Shown in pieces: positions 33,033-45,786 of a stretch of 64,000 bases of DNA. Below the pieces are notes generated by a model that saw only the letters and a list, made by a program, of their open reading frames with translations, made no database searches and was not told the origin of the DNA. The translations under genes were made by a program, and so were the position numbers. Numbering within the stretch: the stretch's first letter is position 1; every line of letters starts with the position of its first letter. Origin of the DNA: Erythroxylum novogranatense (lineage: Eukaryota; Streptophyta; Magnoliopsida; Malpighiales; Erythroxylaceae); assembly GCA_029891385.1 (NCBI GenBank), contig CM057225.1, positions 13,553,060 to 13,617,059 on the forward strand, written 5' to 3'.

Positions 33033-36000
33033 TGTTGGGACCCGATCCGAAGGCCGGATCCCAGCCGAAAAACGAAACGAAAATTTTCAAAACCCAAAGA
33101 AAATCCAAAGCAAAATCACGGACACAAAAACCGAACGAAAGTAAAATCGAAAGAACAGGGAAAAATCGGATACAAATTGCAAAAGCAGATCGAATACAAA
33201 TCGGAATCGAAAGCAAAAACGAAGCATATCGAAAATCGCTACGCAACGAACTCAAAAGGCGAATGCATCGAAAGTAAAAATAAATAACGAAGCGGAATCG
33301 AAACACAGAATGGGATCACAAAATAAGAAAACAAAATCGTAGAGCGAATTCAAAATTGAAACAAACAAACAAAGGCGGAACAAAAATTGAATCCGACATC
33401 CGAACACAATTATCGAAGAAAACGTCACGTTGGATACCTTGAACTAAACCTATCCGTAACGAATCAAAACCGGTGTAAATTTTTTTATTTTTTTATAATC
33501 ATCTTTATTCACATTCATGCAAATTCATATAATTTCCCTTTTCTTGGAAATTATCCTCAATCAAATTCTCAATGCATAACAAACTTCTTATACATGCAAA
33601 GCCTCAATCCTTAATCATCTTCTTATACATTCATACAAATCCAAAATTCATCTTTTAATCAACGCTTATTTTATTCTATCTCTAATTCAATCGAAAATTT
33701 GGCAGCATAACAGTTGCATTTCATTAAACCCAAAACCTGCAAAGGGGGTTTTAAAACACACTTCGATAACCAGCTCAATCAAACCACACTACTCCTCGGA
33801 TCTCCCGTCCGGAATCCAAACTCAATTACAAAGCAGTATCTCACATCATACTCATATACAATTCCCATTCATAAACAATATACAAAATCTTAATACAATC
33901 TAAACACAACCCAATCATTCTATATATAATCACAAGTCATACTCTACAATCACACAAGTTTTATATCTCCAATCCATACACAAGTCCAGAATTCATTTAC
34001 AAATCCTATAACTCATTTCCATCCACAAAGTCATATACATCATGAACTAAATACTTCATAAGCATAAATGGCATTTCAAGCCATATACAAATCAACACTA
34101 AAATCTAAGTTACTCAAAATCTAACTTATACAAATTACGAAAACATGCAAAAGTCGATCTGACGTCTTGACCGTCTTTCATCCGATCTCCTGTTCGAATA
34201 CCTGGAGATGGGGATGAAATGGGGGGTGAGCTAGATAGCTCGTGTATAATATGTTTATAAAACGAATAATAAGAAAAAACATTTTTCAAGGCGTATGACA
34301 GTTATAAACATTTCTTAGTCGGAGATTCAAAAGCTCATTTCAAACTTTTCAATTCTTCAAAATCAAACCATCATAATCAAATTCAAAAATTTCATGATTT
34401 AACGCTCACTTTCGTAGTTCTAAAATTTCTAAAATTTTCACATTTCATAATCAAATTCAAAACATGCAATGCATCACAAAATACACAAACTAAAAACACA
34501 TAACATATCAAAAGGTTTGGTCACCCAAAATAGTACGATATGCATTTCCAAGATAGCGGTCTCAGGCACCGTGAACTAACGTACTACACTTTCTCAGATA
34601 ATGCGGTCCAAGGTAGTATGTGACTTATGGGGTCCAAATCGAAACTCCAAAGGCCCTAGCGAAAAAATGAAAAGGCTTTAATTAAAAGAGACAAAGAATC
34701 GACTCAATCTTAAGGGACCTAACCAAACCCATATAACACATATTCATGCTTGAAAATCAAATTGCCCGAAGGCATATTTCGAAACTAAAACTTTTCATGT
34801 TATATCATAATCGAACATCATATCATATAGTTTCACATATCAAAAATCTTAATCACTCAAATACAAAGAATGCATAAACTGAAGTAATTTCTTCAAATCA
34901 TAATTCAAACAATATCAAATTCACAAATGCACAATCATTATCCATAATTCATGTAACAATTTCCCCTTTTTGATCAAAAACAATAACATCATCAATTAAA
35001 GGCAAATTCTCAACTTATTCAATTATTTCGAAAAACATGACCAATTCGATTAAAATTTCACTTTCTTAAATCATTTCCCAAAGGCAATGGATTTTAATCA
35101 ATCAAAAATAAACATTTAAAAACTCTTTTCACTTTCCTTATTTTTCAAGAACACATAGTAACTTATAATTCAAATTATAAACACATTACCCACCTCATAT
35201 CCATGCTTGGAACTTGTCCCAATCATCAATTCTTCAAAGTCCTTCTTCTTTCCTCAAATCTAAAATTCTCTAAACCAAAATCATCCAAATTCAACATCAT
35301 AAATAGCATAATCCTCAAAATTAACTATAGGAAACCCAAAATCATCATGTTTTCAAGCTATCTAAAGCAAGAATTTCTAAAATCTCCAAAACAAAAAATT
35401 GACCTAAACCCTAACTCACATAAATCCAAAATTGAATCAATTTCAACATGTAATCTCCAAAGTTGATCATGTAATTAACAAACCCATACCATTTTCCATG
35501 ATTCTAAACCAAAGATTCAAGAAAAACTCAAAGCTAAGAAAATTGCTCTTACCTTCCTCTTTTCAATTTTCGGATTCTTCATGGCTTTGAAAGGGGCTTT
35601 CATCATTTTCCATCCTCTTTCCTTTAAATCAACTCCAAATCTTCTTGAAATCTCCCAAAAATCGAAAATCCTAAGCTTTTTCCCCTTCTTCTTCTCTCTT
35701 CTCCACCACCGAACCCATCATCTCTTCTCCTCTTCTTTCTCTTGTTTTATTTCCTCTCAATTTCGTGGGTTCTTCTATTAAAACGACAACCCTCATGCTT
35801 ATATATGCCATTTCATTTAATGAGGGGTAAATGACTAAATTGTCTCTCCACTTAAGCCTAAAGTCTTAAATCCTTATGTGATCTTCCACAAATACCCTTG
35901 AACTTTCTTTCAATTTATGCTTACTTTAGGACATTATTCTCACATCAAAATGAAGGAATTTGCTAAAAGTTCCTTCTATATAAATGTTCATCATTGTCTT

Positions 36001-37928
36001 AATTTTATAACGCCACCAAAATTATTTAATTTGGTGCTCTACATCAAAAGTTATAATCCAAACATTTCGGATTGTTCTTATGATAACACAATTTCCTATG
36101 CTTTACTTCCATCCGAAAATTGACTTCTTAACGACTAAATTGAAACTTTATTTCTTCATAAAAATTGTATCCTTATTTCTATATTTTAATCCAAATCAAT
36201 AACCACCTCATTTGAATAACTAGAGAAAACGTTATAGCCAAAATACTTTCATATGTTCCTAATCCAAGACTGAATACTAATCCGAACTTCAATTCAGAAA
36301 TTGAAAGTCTTAGGGGCTAAATTAAAATTTCATTTCTTCATATTACTTGTAGCCCCATATCTTAATTTTATTTTTCCTTAAGGATCACTTCAATCGGATC
36401 ACCACTGATCGAGAATTTCTCAAAATACAGAACTATGTTCAGAAAATTTCCCGACTCACTTTGATTCAAACAAAATTCCTCAATTAAATATATAAAATTC
36501 ATAATTTCCCAACAAAAATGTAAGGAATTGTCTTAGGAATCCAACGCGTCAAAAACCAAGTCAATTGGATGCCGGACGGAAAAGATATAAGCAAAAGATT
36601 GGACAAGGTCGGATGAGAAAGGAAAGTAGCAAAATCAGAAGGAATAAATCGTTCTGATTAACATAAGACGTGAGCGTATTCCAAGAAAATCGCCTTAGTT
36701 ATAAATGGTTCATCTTATTTTTCTAATACCAAACATGAAGCTCTATATCTCTTGATCATTTTTAAGGAAGAACCATCCCAATCGGAGCCCTATAGCTCAA
36801 GATATGCTTAAAATGCTAAAGCGTGCACTTACTCAAATCATGCTCTTCTAACCGACCTCTCATAACTTTTCAATCAAACTTTTTCAATTTAACTCCAAAT
36901 GATACAAATTTTCATGGATAGGTATAAAATCATGTTAGAAATCTAACGCCTTAAGAATCACCTCAATCAAAGGTCAGACGAAAGAGTTATGGTCCAACAA
37001 ACCCAATATGTTTATGTTCTGATTCCTATCGAACATACTTTGGCGCAAACGTCATAACTCTCACTATATATGTAGGATTGACTTCGTTCTTAGACCATTA
37101 GAAAGTAGACATCTAGTTATAAAACTTTAATGAAGACCAAAATTTGAAAATCTGTCATTAAAAGGTCCAAAACATACGGACCGTGTGAAATCACACGGTC
37201 AGGCCGTGTAACCTTCAGGTGAAATGGTGTTCCTGCGCTGGAAAATACACGGCCCGTGTAAATTCGCACGGGCAAACCGTGTAACTTTCAGTTATAATAA
37301 AATTTTCACCCTCCAAGACCCCTCCAAAGGGTCTAAACCCATCCTAACTTCCCCTTTACTCATATTTTACCAAAAATCAACTTTTTCTAGTCCGATATCA
37401 CTTCACAAACTCTAAAGGTCCAGGAATTTCGTTTACCACGACATCCTAGCTTGTAATAAGTATAAATCTCAACTCCGATCTAAAAAACTTGCATACTTGG
37501 TATTGTTGCAAAGATAAAAGAACAAGCTACAATTTCGAAGAAGGCAACTTTGGCCAATTCTATTTCCATTATTCCCGAATTTCCTTTGAATCAGCATACA
37601 CATTTTTCTCCTCATGCAAACAATTCAATTTGCCATTGGAATTTATCCAACACTCAACCTCAATTCATATGACTTATCTTGTCATTCACCAAATAATATC
37701 TTACATATATAACCCTTGTTCATGCTTAAAGTTTCTCTACTCATCATCCATACTTAATCCACATTCTAATTTCATAATCATCCATATATCACTTCATAAT
37801 TCAAAGCCATACACAAACCCATATTTCATTAAGGCGCAATAACATCTATAACACAATATATATATATAAATACTCATTTTATTTCAAGTAATAACTCTAA
37901 ATTTTCACTTTAAGATCGGGGTCCAACA
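33033..37928 (-). mobile_element. L5: solo LTR, 4896 bp
   Basis: + strand ends are TGTTGGGACCCG and GGGGTCCAACA, with a perfect TSD GACTC at 33028-33032 and 37929-37933. It is the same lineage as L3 (shared GGATCGGGTCC end). No primer-binding site, polypurine tract or coding region is attached, so it is a solo LTR. Modules are anchored at about 35970, 36152 and 36334 (182-bp steps), a conserved block lies at about 36560 with a second version at 36950, and palindromes lie at 37165-37285. Short open frames near the ends (for example 33016-33306) are chance. Confidence 0.9.
37165..37285 (-). repeat. CCGTGTG/CACACGG palindrome array in LTR L5
   Basis: A perfect 9-bp stem GACCGTGTG / CACACGGTC with a 4-base loop (37179-37200), then GGCCGTGTAAC, then a 7-bp stem GCCCGTG / CACGGGC (37252-37273), then ACCGTGTAAC. 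The stems differ but both keep the CCGTG core. Confidence 0.8.
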
Positions 37929-37933
37929 GACTC

Positions 37934-38720
37934 AATGGAAACCAAAAATCTATTCAACTCTGTCTTACACCAAAATTGAAGAAACCCTTACCCCTTTGAA
38001 AGAACAACCTTTTATAGTAAAATAAAATATATCTGAAGAAGAACCTATGCTTATGGCTACTATTCAACCAACCCATCCTTGTTTCCACAAGATAAGGCTA
38101 ACAGATCATCAACGACCTCATAGGAGGAAAAGAAGAATTATCATATTCTTTAAGAAAAGATCTTCTGGAGCAAAGATGATTGATCAATGTTATCTTTGAA
38201 ATTTATTGAGGATATTTTACCATTAAGAAATGATGAAGACATTGATTGCATTTTTGAAGAACAAACAAGTGAAGATGAAGATACCTAATTTACAATCCCT
38301 ATTTATAAGTCTACTGAAGAAAGTGATGCTTTTATAGGAGAGCAAATTACATGTAAACGATAAGAGAGCCTTGTTTAAAAACAAACTCCAAGATTGCATC
38401 ATATGTTATGCTTTATGTAGAAATACAACTTCTAATGAGAAAATACTATCGAACTATCAAAGTTATGGGATACATAAACATAAGCCCTTACAAAAGTGTA
38501 GTCAAGCCTTAAATCCTACTCCTTGAAGCATGACAATCTCATAAAGAATATTTCACTACTACGAATGGTAAATCTTTTAAGATTGAGCTCATAAATAAAG
38601 GGAAAATTGGAATAAAATTTTCCTAAACTTCATTGGATGGATGAAAGTTCTTGACAGCAATCTCCCAAGATTAGACATATTAATTAGGATGGACATTTGT
38701 TGCTAAGTAAATAAATTACA
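37934..38720 (+). pseudogene. EPRV copy 4, coat end, zinc knuckle and protease
   Basis: Follows L5. Landmarks match copy 1 in order: a basic tract near 38100, a degenerate knuckle start (DQCYL then stop, about 38185-38205), an acidic stretch (about 38210-38290), and a protease-like end near 38655-38700 (LDILI-x-MDIC). Many stops. Confidence 0.65.
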
Positions 38721-39059
38721 AATCCTACCTCAAGGCATCAAATTTAAATAGTCTGTTCATCCCTACACTATTTTATCCAACACATATAGGCTCTAGGAAG
38801 TCCCCTAGGAATATCAAAGCACGAGAGACCAACTAATACAATACTGCCCTTGGAGTCATGATCAATTCAATCACCCAAATCCTTTATGTCAAAACCCAAA
38901 ATTGTTCGTCTAATTGCCATTAAAAGAAATAAAGATATTAATCCTACCAAACTACCCATCTAGGCATAAATTTAGAAGATTTGGCTTTGTTAAGGGAATA
39001 ATGTGCCATCCTACTATAACAAGGATTGATTAAACCTACAACGTCTGACTGGGCTAGTT

Positions 39060-39720
39060 AAGCATTTTATATATAAAAAAAGGATAAAACGTACATAAGG
39101 AAAGAAAATATTGGTGATTGATTACAAACCATTGAATATTTTCCTTAAAGATGATAGGTTTCCTTTACCTAGGATTAACACACAAATAATATTCTTGAAA
39201 GTGGCAACGGTGTTTCTAAAAAACTGATCTCAATGATGGATTTTGGTAGATAGTGATAAAGTCAGTGTATAGATATAAATTTGTATTTTGTATCTCAACT
39301 ATCTAACATTAATGGGCAGTCACGCCCTTTGGACTTAAGGTAGCCCCTTCATTGTTCTAAAAGGAAATGATAAAGATTTATGAGCCCATACAAGACAATG
39401 CACTAGTATATATTAATGATATTTTGTTGTTCTAAAACAATACGGGTGAACATAAGGCTATCTGGAAAAATGTACAAACATCACCAAAAATATAATATAA
39501 TGCTCTCAACACAAAAAAGTCATATTGGTACTACCCAAATAGACTTCTTGGGTATAAAATTCCATGATGGACATTATCAACCAAGCCCACACATTGCCAA
39601 TGAATTGTCTAACTTCCCTAATGAGAAGCTCACGACAAAATAGATAAAATAATTCTTAGGTGTTATTAATTATCTTCGAGACTTTATCCTTTATGTTGTT
39701 CACTACACTAGCTAGTTGTC
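39060..39720 (+). pseudogene. EPRV copy 4 reverse transcriptase
   Basis: Readable in pieces. VIDYKPLNIFLKDDRFPLPR lies at about 39115-39180, PFGLKVAPSLF at about 39325-39360, and the active site at about 39400-39430 reads VYINDILLF, so the second Asp pair of YxDD is Asn-Asp. The connection domain (39490-39690) reads IDFLGIKFHDGHYQPSPHIA and FLGVINYLRDF. These are Caulimoviridae RT features and not gypsy ones: no integrase follows. In a live virus the enzyme copies pregenomic RNA; this copy is dead. Confidence 0.85.
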
Positions 39721-40205
39721 TAGGCTCTTAAAAAATTCCTCCACTTTGGGGAATAAAGCAGACATGATTAATACAACAACTAAAGAAGATCTCTCAGCAT
39801 TTGCCACTACTTAAGATTTCTAATAAAAGAGAATGAATCTTACAGACTAATGGTAGTGAAGAATATTGAGGTGCGATCATAATAGAATAAGTGTATGGTA
39901 AAAGATTCTACTGTGGCCATGCTAGTGGCCAATTTAAGGAATCAGAAAAAATAATACCATGCAATCTATAAAGAGATTATTGTAGTAAAAGGAGGAATAG
40001 AAAATTTTAGCTTTCACCTTGGTCCTTATCATTTTATTGTTGAAATGGACAACACATCTTTTCTAAAGCTAATAGACCTTGAAGAAAAAATCCTACCAGA
40101 TAGTTAGTTGCTTAGATGGAAAGCCTGGTTTTCTCGTTATAATTTTTTAGTTCAACACATAAAGGGACTTCAAAACACCATAGCTAACTACCTTTCTCGA
40201 CCCTA
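39721..40205 (+). pseudogene. EPRV copy 4 RNase H
   Basis: Fragments in shifting frames. The end is clearest (about 40105-40205): LLRWKAWFSRYNFLVQHIKG, then an IANYLSRP end and a stop. That C-terminal pattern ends the polymerase of pararetroviruses. The sequence then leads straight into other viral DNA with no integrase gene. Confidence 0.8.
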
Positions 40206-40576
40206 AAAAACTTTCAACTTCTCACTCCCACCAGAGCTATCCTTTGATTTTTATAATGGTTGATCTTCCCGGAGGAGCAAATATGAAAAGAATGTTTCCC
40301 TCTTGTACAAAAGAACCCCTTTTGGTGTTTCTCATATTTTACAAGAGATGTTATTGCTCCTTTTTTTTAGTTACTATCGTTGACGAAATTAATGACTCTA
40401 GCAAAAAGAAGCATTTTCTATTAGCTTCATCTCTTTTTGGGAAAAAAAAAAACCTACCCTTGTGTCCCTCTTGCTTTGATATAGAAAACCTTGTTCATTA
40501 TTAAGACTTTTCCATATGAAACAAAATAGTACCTCTGGGCACTTTCTGTTTTTTTTTTATGTGCTATTACAATTCT
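40206..40576 (+). pseudogene. EPRV downstream region before L6
   Basis: Viral-derived DNA after the polymerase stop, with an 86-codon open frame (40244-40504) I do not recognise. It joins 59911 once L6 and its ATTCT duplication are removed. Confidence 0.5.
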
Positions 40577-41442
40577 TGTAACATCCCATCACCGATGGGA
40601 GGGGTAAATTGGTTAATTGGGACAGGCTAGTAATTTGCATTGCATATTTTGATGTGAACATTCATTTGACCTCTAATTTTAGAGGAATGAGTCTTTTGGC
40701 ACATGCACTTATATGTACATGCATTCATGGCATTTCCCGGCCTTTATTTGTGAATATGATCTATTTTATAAATTCTGAAATATTGTGCTTGAGAATTGGA
40801 CTTGGAACTGTTTTAGAGTGATTGTCACTTGATAGTGACCCTTAAAAATTTTCTGGATAATTCGAGAAAAAAAGGTCCGGACCGAAAAAATTTTCGAGTG
40901 GCGGATTGATTGACTGTATAATACCGAAATAATTGTCTAATGGCAATAGGAAAGTTTGATTTATGATTTTAGGAATTTGAATGTGAAATTATTGGAAATT
41001 TGAGATATCTTAGACTAGAAATGAATTAGAAAAGAGTGAGAATTTTAAATATGTTTGAGGATTTGCATGTGGCAAGTTTTTAGGGATGAAGACTTGTAAA
41101 GTATATAATGCCTTAGGTTTATAACTTGGCAGTAAACTTTCTCCTCTATCCTAGGGCATGATTCTTCTCCCTTTGATCGATTCCCCTTCTTCCTCTTTGT
41201 GTGATTTCTCGTTGATCACTTGCTTGCTTCTCCTTGTTGTTAAGACAACCCTAGACCTTGGAGAAAAGATGAGTTGTGTGAGGAGAAGAGATTATCGTGG
41301 GTGTTAGAGAAAGGTAAAAGGGTTAGAGAAATTTTCGGAAGTTTTCGAAGGAGAGCTTGATTTGGTAAGTAAATTGGTTATATGTTGTTTATTAGTGAGT
41401 TTGATGCATTTATTGTGTTTAATGTAAAAGATTGGGGTAGTT
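40577..41442 (+). mobile_element. L6 solo LTR, first segment
   Basis: Begins TGTAACATCCC with a perfect stem-loop TCCCATC-ACC-GATGGGA at 40584-40600. TSD ATTCT at 40572-40576 and 59906-59910. It is interrupted by L7 at 41443 and resumes at 57913; total about 2.86 kb, about 1.07 kb shorter than L1 because the module region is missing. Confidence 0.88.
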
Positions 41443-43292
41443 TGTAGCGCCCCCTTACCGTATAGTATACACCGGGACGCCCGTAGGTCATACCGGTACA
41501 TACCCTAGAATGAGGGTGCACTACGATACGATTAATTCTTTAAACCTCATGGCATCAATAATAAAGCGGTAAGATCACATTCACTAAATTTTGCAACCAA
41601 AAGATCACATTCCTAATTACAACATCGGGTCATAATTACAACTGTACAAGCCAAAATAAACAGTAATAACTCCTAACTAGGTCATCCCCAAAATATCCCA
41701 AAGGATCCCCAGCTGACCGACCTGTGGGCCATGCTACTCTCGCCGACACACACACAGCAGGAAAAGTCTCACTATCCGGAGCTAGGAGTCACACTCTCGC
41801 TGTCCTGAAAAATAGTCGCAATTTAGGTAAGTTTGCGAAAACTCAATGAGTAACCATCATCGATGGTTCACTCAATTCATGCATTCTTGCGAAATTATGC
41901 ATAAAGTAACACATATCATATTTAAAATCACAATTCAGAAGTTCATAATACCATAATCACACATTTGCAATTAATCACATATCAAATTCGCAGACAATCA
42001 CAAAACAATCACAATTTCGAATGCACAATGATTTCAGTTCATTTTAATGTCAGGATCGGCGTCGAATTATCCCATTGTTTGGCACAATACACATTACACG
42101 AAATTGCGTTTTGGGGTAGAGAGCCCTCTGGTATGCACTACGCCCACGCCACACTAGAGATAGGAGAGCCCTCCGGGTATGCACTAATCCTTCTCACAAG
42201 AATCGAGCTTATAGCCCAATCGATCGTAATGTGCTCCACCACAACCGCTGCCATCGATTTCTATTCATGCCTAGCATACGCTCACACTTTACAAGAGCAT
42301 ATCACATGCGAATCACTCAATCGTAATCATAGATAGTTCACACACAAAGCATATAGCACATCGTAGATTGAGAAACCAACTAAGTTACTCACCTCTAAAC
42401 TTTCGAAGCACGCCAGAAGTCTACGCACGTCGAGGATCAACGCTCCACTTGAGCCTCTGCAATGATCGTAATACTCGAATATTACTAATTGTATCAATTT
42501 CAGAGTCAATGATGCAAGTATATTGAATAATTTACGTACTATGCATGTTATGACATTTCCGACCTCAAACTCGAATTGTCTCAATTCCGCACTTTCACTC
42601 TAATTCATAGCAATTTCTAATACCATAAGTCAATTGGCTAAGTTCTACATCTTCCAAAGTCAAATTCTAATACATAGGAATTATCCTTAAATCAGAATCA
42701 AATTCACTATTCAATTGCCATCCGATTTGAAAACCACCAAATTAAATTTCCGCAATTTCATAGTCTCCGAATTGAATTCAACCCATATCTAAATGAATTA
42801 TCAAATTCCTAAATCAAGATCAATTTATCACTCACCAATCATAACTAAAATAACCTCAAAATCATTTAAAATCAAACAACCCACCTTCGAATCAGCGTCC
42901 TCGCCACAAGCGTGAGATCGCCGCCATGCGAGACGCTCTTCTTCACGTCATGGCGACGCCCTTTCTCCTCTACGGGCGTCATCCTTGCGCTGTCGCATGC
43001 GCGCCTTTCGCTTCGTCGCGACGTGCGAGATCATCCGCCGCCAAGGGCGTGCCAAGCACACGTCGCGGCGTGCGAACGTTGAATTGCTCGCCGCGGCGTG
43101 TTCATCACATGTCGCGGCGTGCAATCTCAGATTCACGCCCGAAACCCAGAAATTCCCAGATTTTCTGATATAATCCAATCATTTCCCTTCTAAACACTCC
43201 TAAACCCAATGTTATGAATATCGCATCGAGTTTGCATGCGGATTGGGCTCTAGAACGAACTGTGCAGTGCAAATTGGCTAGATCGGTACCGC
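41443..43292 (-). mobile_element. L7 solo LTR, first segment
   Basis: + strand start TGTAGCGCCCCCTTACCG, homologous to the LTR tip of element C (TGTAGCACCCTTACCATA). TSD TAGTT at 41438-41442 and 57908-57912. It contains the conserved GGTTCACTCAATTCATGCAT segment also present in the other LTRs, a remnant hairpin region (about 42110-42280) and a CpG-rich array. Interrupted at 43292 by insertion X. Confidence 0.88.
42893..43130 (-). repeat. CpG-rich CGTCGCGGCGTG array in LTR L7
   Basis: A dense island of CG dinucleotides in AT-rich DNA: repeated CGTCGCGGCGTGCGA and GCCGCGGCGTG units with TTCATCACATGTC spacers. The open frames over it on both strands (76-80 codons) follow from lack of stops in CpG-rich DNA and are not taken as genes. 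The partner array in L6 is 57966-58165. Confidence 0.7.
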
Positions 43293-44380
43293 TTTGAATA
43301 TTTTTAAATTTATAAAATAGTCCCTAAACTTTTTAAAAATTGCAAAATAATCCATAATGATATATTATACAACTGTATCAGATACTTTACTAGTTTACTG
43401 TTTACATCAAACATGTTTTAAAAAAATTTGATAATAAATAATAATGACAATTAATTTGAAATAACAATAATTTTTAAATATTTTACATATAAATAATAAT
43501 CTGCAAGAGTTTCTCACAAACTCACTAGTACACTTTTGATAGATACTTTAGCACTCTCTATTTTTCTCTCTAACTAGATGACCGAATGTATACAATAGTT
43601 TGTAATTGTAATCGTGTTGTTCTCGTATTTCAAGGTCGAGACTTGGCTATTTATAATGTTGAAGATGGTTGAACCTTCGGTTATATTTTGGACCTAGTCA
43701 ATGCTTTAATAAAAGGCTCCATCTTTCTTTGATCTTGTTCTTTTCACACCGGGTCCACGATATACTAGTACTTGTCACGTGACTTACTTAATGACTCTTT
43801 GCCTTTTATTCTTTAATTGACTTGCAAGTTGCACGGACTTTAATATATCAATGAAGTGCTGCGTTTTTGTCCATGCGTATTCTCCATTTTGTTCTCCAAT
43901 ACTGCATGCTTTGGCTATTCCACGTGGGCCTCACATGCATTTGACAAAGCTTTAATTTAACTCTTTTCATCTAAGTCTAAAAGACTTGCAGAGATGGGTA
44001 TGAGTCATACCTCGATGGGACCACTCAAGATAACCTCCCATTTATGTTGGTTCACAAGTCTTTTGTCTTCATTTGGAAAGTTCCAGTCACTTTTCTTAGT
44101 ATGCTTCAGATATTTTCTCCTTTATTCTTCGATTTTTTCCACTGTGCTCTTGATCTCGTAGCTTTTCTCGTGTAGATTTATGAAGAATCTTATGTGTTTC
44201 TTCACACTTTCATCTCCTCCCGTGGAGCATGAACTTCATCTCTTTCACTAGCAGTCCGACGGTGGCATGGTAGCAGGGTGCGATGACGGTGATCAGTAAG
44301 CATAGCCTGGCGGCTGGTAGCGATGAGTGGTGGAGACGGTGAACGCTGAAGGAGAGATGAAATCGAGAGGAGAGTCGGCG
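43293..44380. mobile_element. Insertion X, first segment, unidentified
   Basis: DNA lodged in L7 between two copies of GTACCGC (43286-43292 and 56861-56867). The first part is AT-rich. On the - strand a TATAAATAG (about 43648) and, near the element C junction, a pyrimidine-rich stretch (CTCTCCTCTCGATTTCATC) look like a plant promoter and 5' leader, followed by a short open frame (44387-44202). No TIR or LTR termini were found, so the class is unknown. It continues at 56698. Confidence 0.45.
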
Positions 44381-44929
44381 GTAGCACCCCTTACCATAGG
44401 AGATGTACCGGAACGCCCGTAGGTCATTCCGATACACACCCTACGATAAGGGTGCGCTACGAACAAACTACCAACTCCACATGGCATCAATGTATTATAA
44501 AGCAGTAGTATGGAATTCACTAAATATCCTCAAAGCAGTAATTTATACAACTGAAAGTGTCTGAACATGTCTCCAAAAGAAAATTAAATGAAAGCTAACT
44601 AGGTCATCCTTCAAAAGTGCCACCGACCGACCAGGTGCCATGACTTCTCTTGCCAACTCAATCTACACGGCAGAAAAGTCTATCCGAGCTATGAGTCAAC
44701 CGTCTCGGTCCCAAAAATAATTTGCAATTTTGGGTGAGTTTGCGAACTCAAGGAGGAACCATCATCGATGGTTCACCCAATTCATGCATATACACAGAGT
44801 CACATAATTATTTCACCAAATCACATTCAATAATACCACGTAATTATCATATCGATCCAGGAACCAATTTAAATGCATATGAAATGTATATGAGACGCTT
44901 TTCAGCTTTATTACATTGTTGTGTTGAGC

Positions 44930-45050
44930 GCTGGCTTGTCCCATTAAGGCGCATACTCGGTGAGCCATAGGCTCAGATCACCAGGCTCGAGGCCCAATCA
45001 CGTTGAGCTATAAGCTCGTCGTTGGCCCGTCACAATCGCCAATTCTTCGA
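44930..45050 (-). repeat. Hairpin array in the 3' LTR of element C
   Basis: GAGCC-ATA-GGCTC at 44962-44974 and GAGCT-ATA-AGCTC at 45005-45017 have the same loop and differ by a paired stem change. The copies in the other LTR are at 53414-53426 and 53461-53473. Confidence 0.75.
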
Positions 45051-45786
45051 TTACGCCACATGCATGAAATGCATATGTCCAATATATCCAAATCAATAGC
45101 GATCGATCCAAATTCATATAAGACACTCATAGGCAATCCCATGAAATTCATACATAACACTTCTATATCACAGCTCAGATATTTGATACACCTATGGTCC
45201 AAATCAAGCAAATCAAACACATATAAATCCTCCATTATCCCCATACGGCATAGTTGCAAAATAGTAAACACATAAAGGTTGAGGAACCAACTAGGTTACT
45301 CACTTAATAACTTCCGCTAATGCCGGAAGTCTCCGCAACGTCTGTGGAACGGCGGTCCAACCGAGCCTCTATAGCAATTGAAATAAATTCACATTACCAA
45401 TCAGATAATTAAAACGATCAAATAATGCACATGGAATCCTTAAACGTGTGTAATGTATGTTCATGGCATTCCGGCCCTAATCTAAATTTTCCGCCACAAA
45501 AATCCGCCTAAAATTAGAAAACTATAGGCGCCGACGGTGCAATTCGGACCTCTATAGGTCCCCAATTAAATAAAATAGTGTTTACAAGTTCCGTCGATAG
45601 GGGCTACGTCAAATTCCGCCTAAAATTCCCGATTTCTCAGAAAATGAAATTAAATATTCAACGAATCCGATGCCTCTGGAATCAGGTCAATCGGACGTCG
45701 GACGGAAAGAAATTGACAAAAGAACAATTGTACCTTTTAATAACAAATAATAATCAAAATAAAATAATTATATATATATATATCTC

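Noticed and set aside
33016..33306. 96- and 83-codon frames on opposite strands
   Set aside because: They cover the end of solo LTR L5; the peptides are repetitive (Phe/Arg or Lys/Asn) and cross the LTR boundary.
42926..43178. Overlapping 62-80 codon frames on both strands in CpG-rich DNA
   Set aside because: They lie in the L7 array; stop codons are rare in such repeats and neither strand shows a known domain.
44360..44381. AGAGG (44366-44370 and 56698-56702) as target duplication of element C
   Set aside because: The left copy is 10 bases away from the LTR tip, and the flanks are low complexity, so the match is likely chance.
45770..45782. TA repeat as a functional element
   Set aside because: Simple microsatellite next to the GAGGCG array, length variable between the LTRs.
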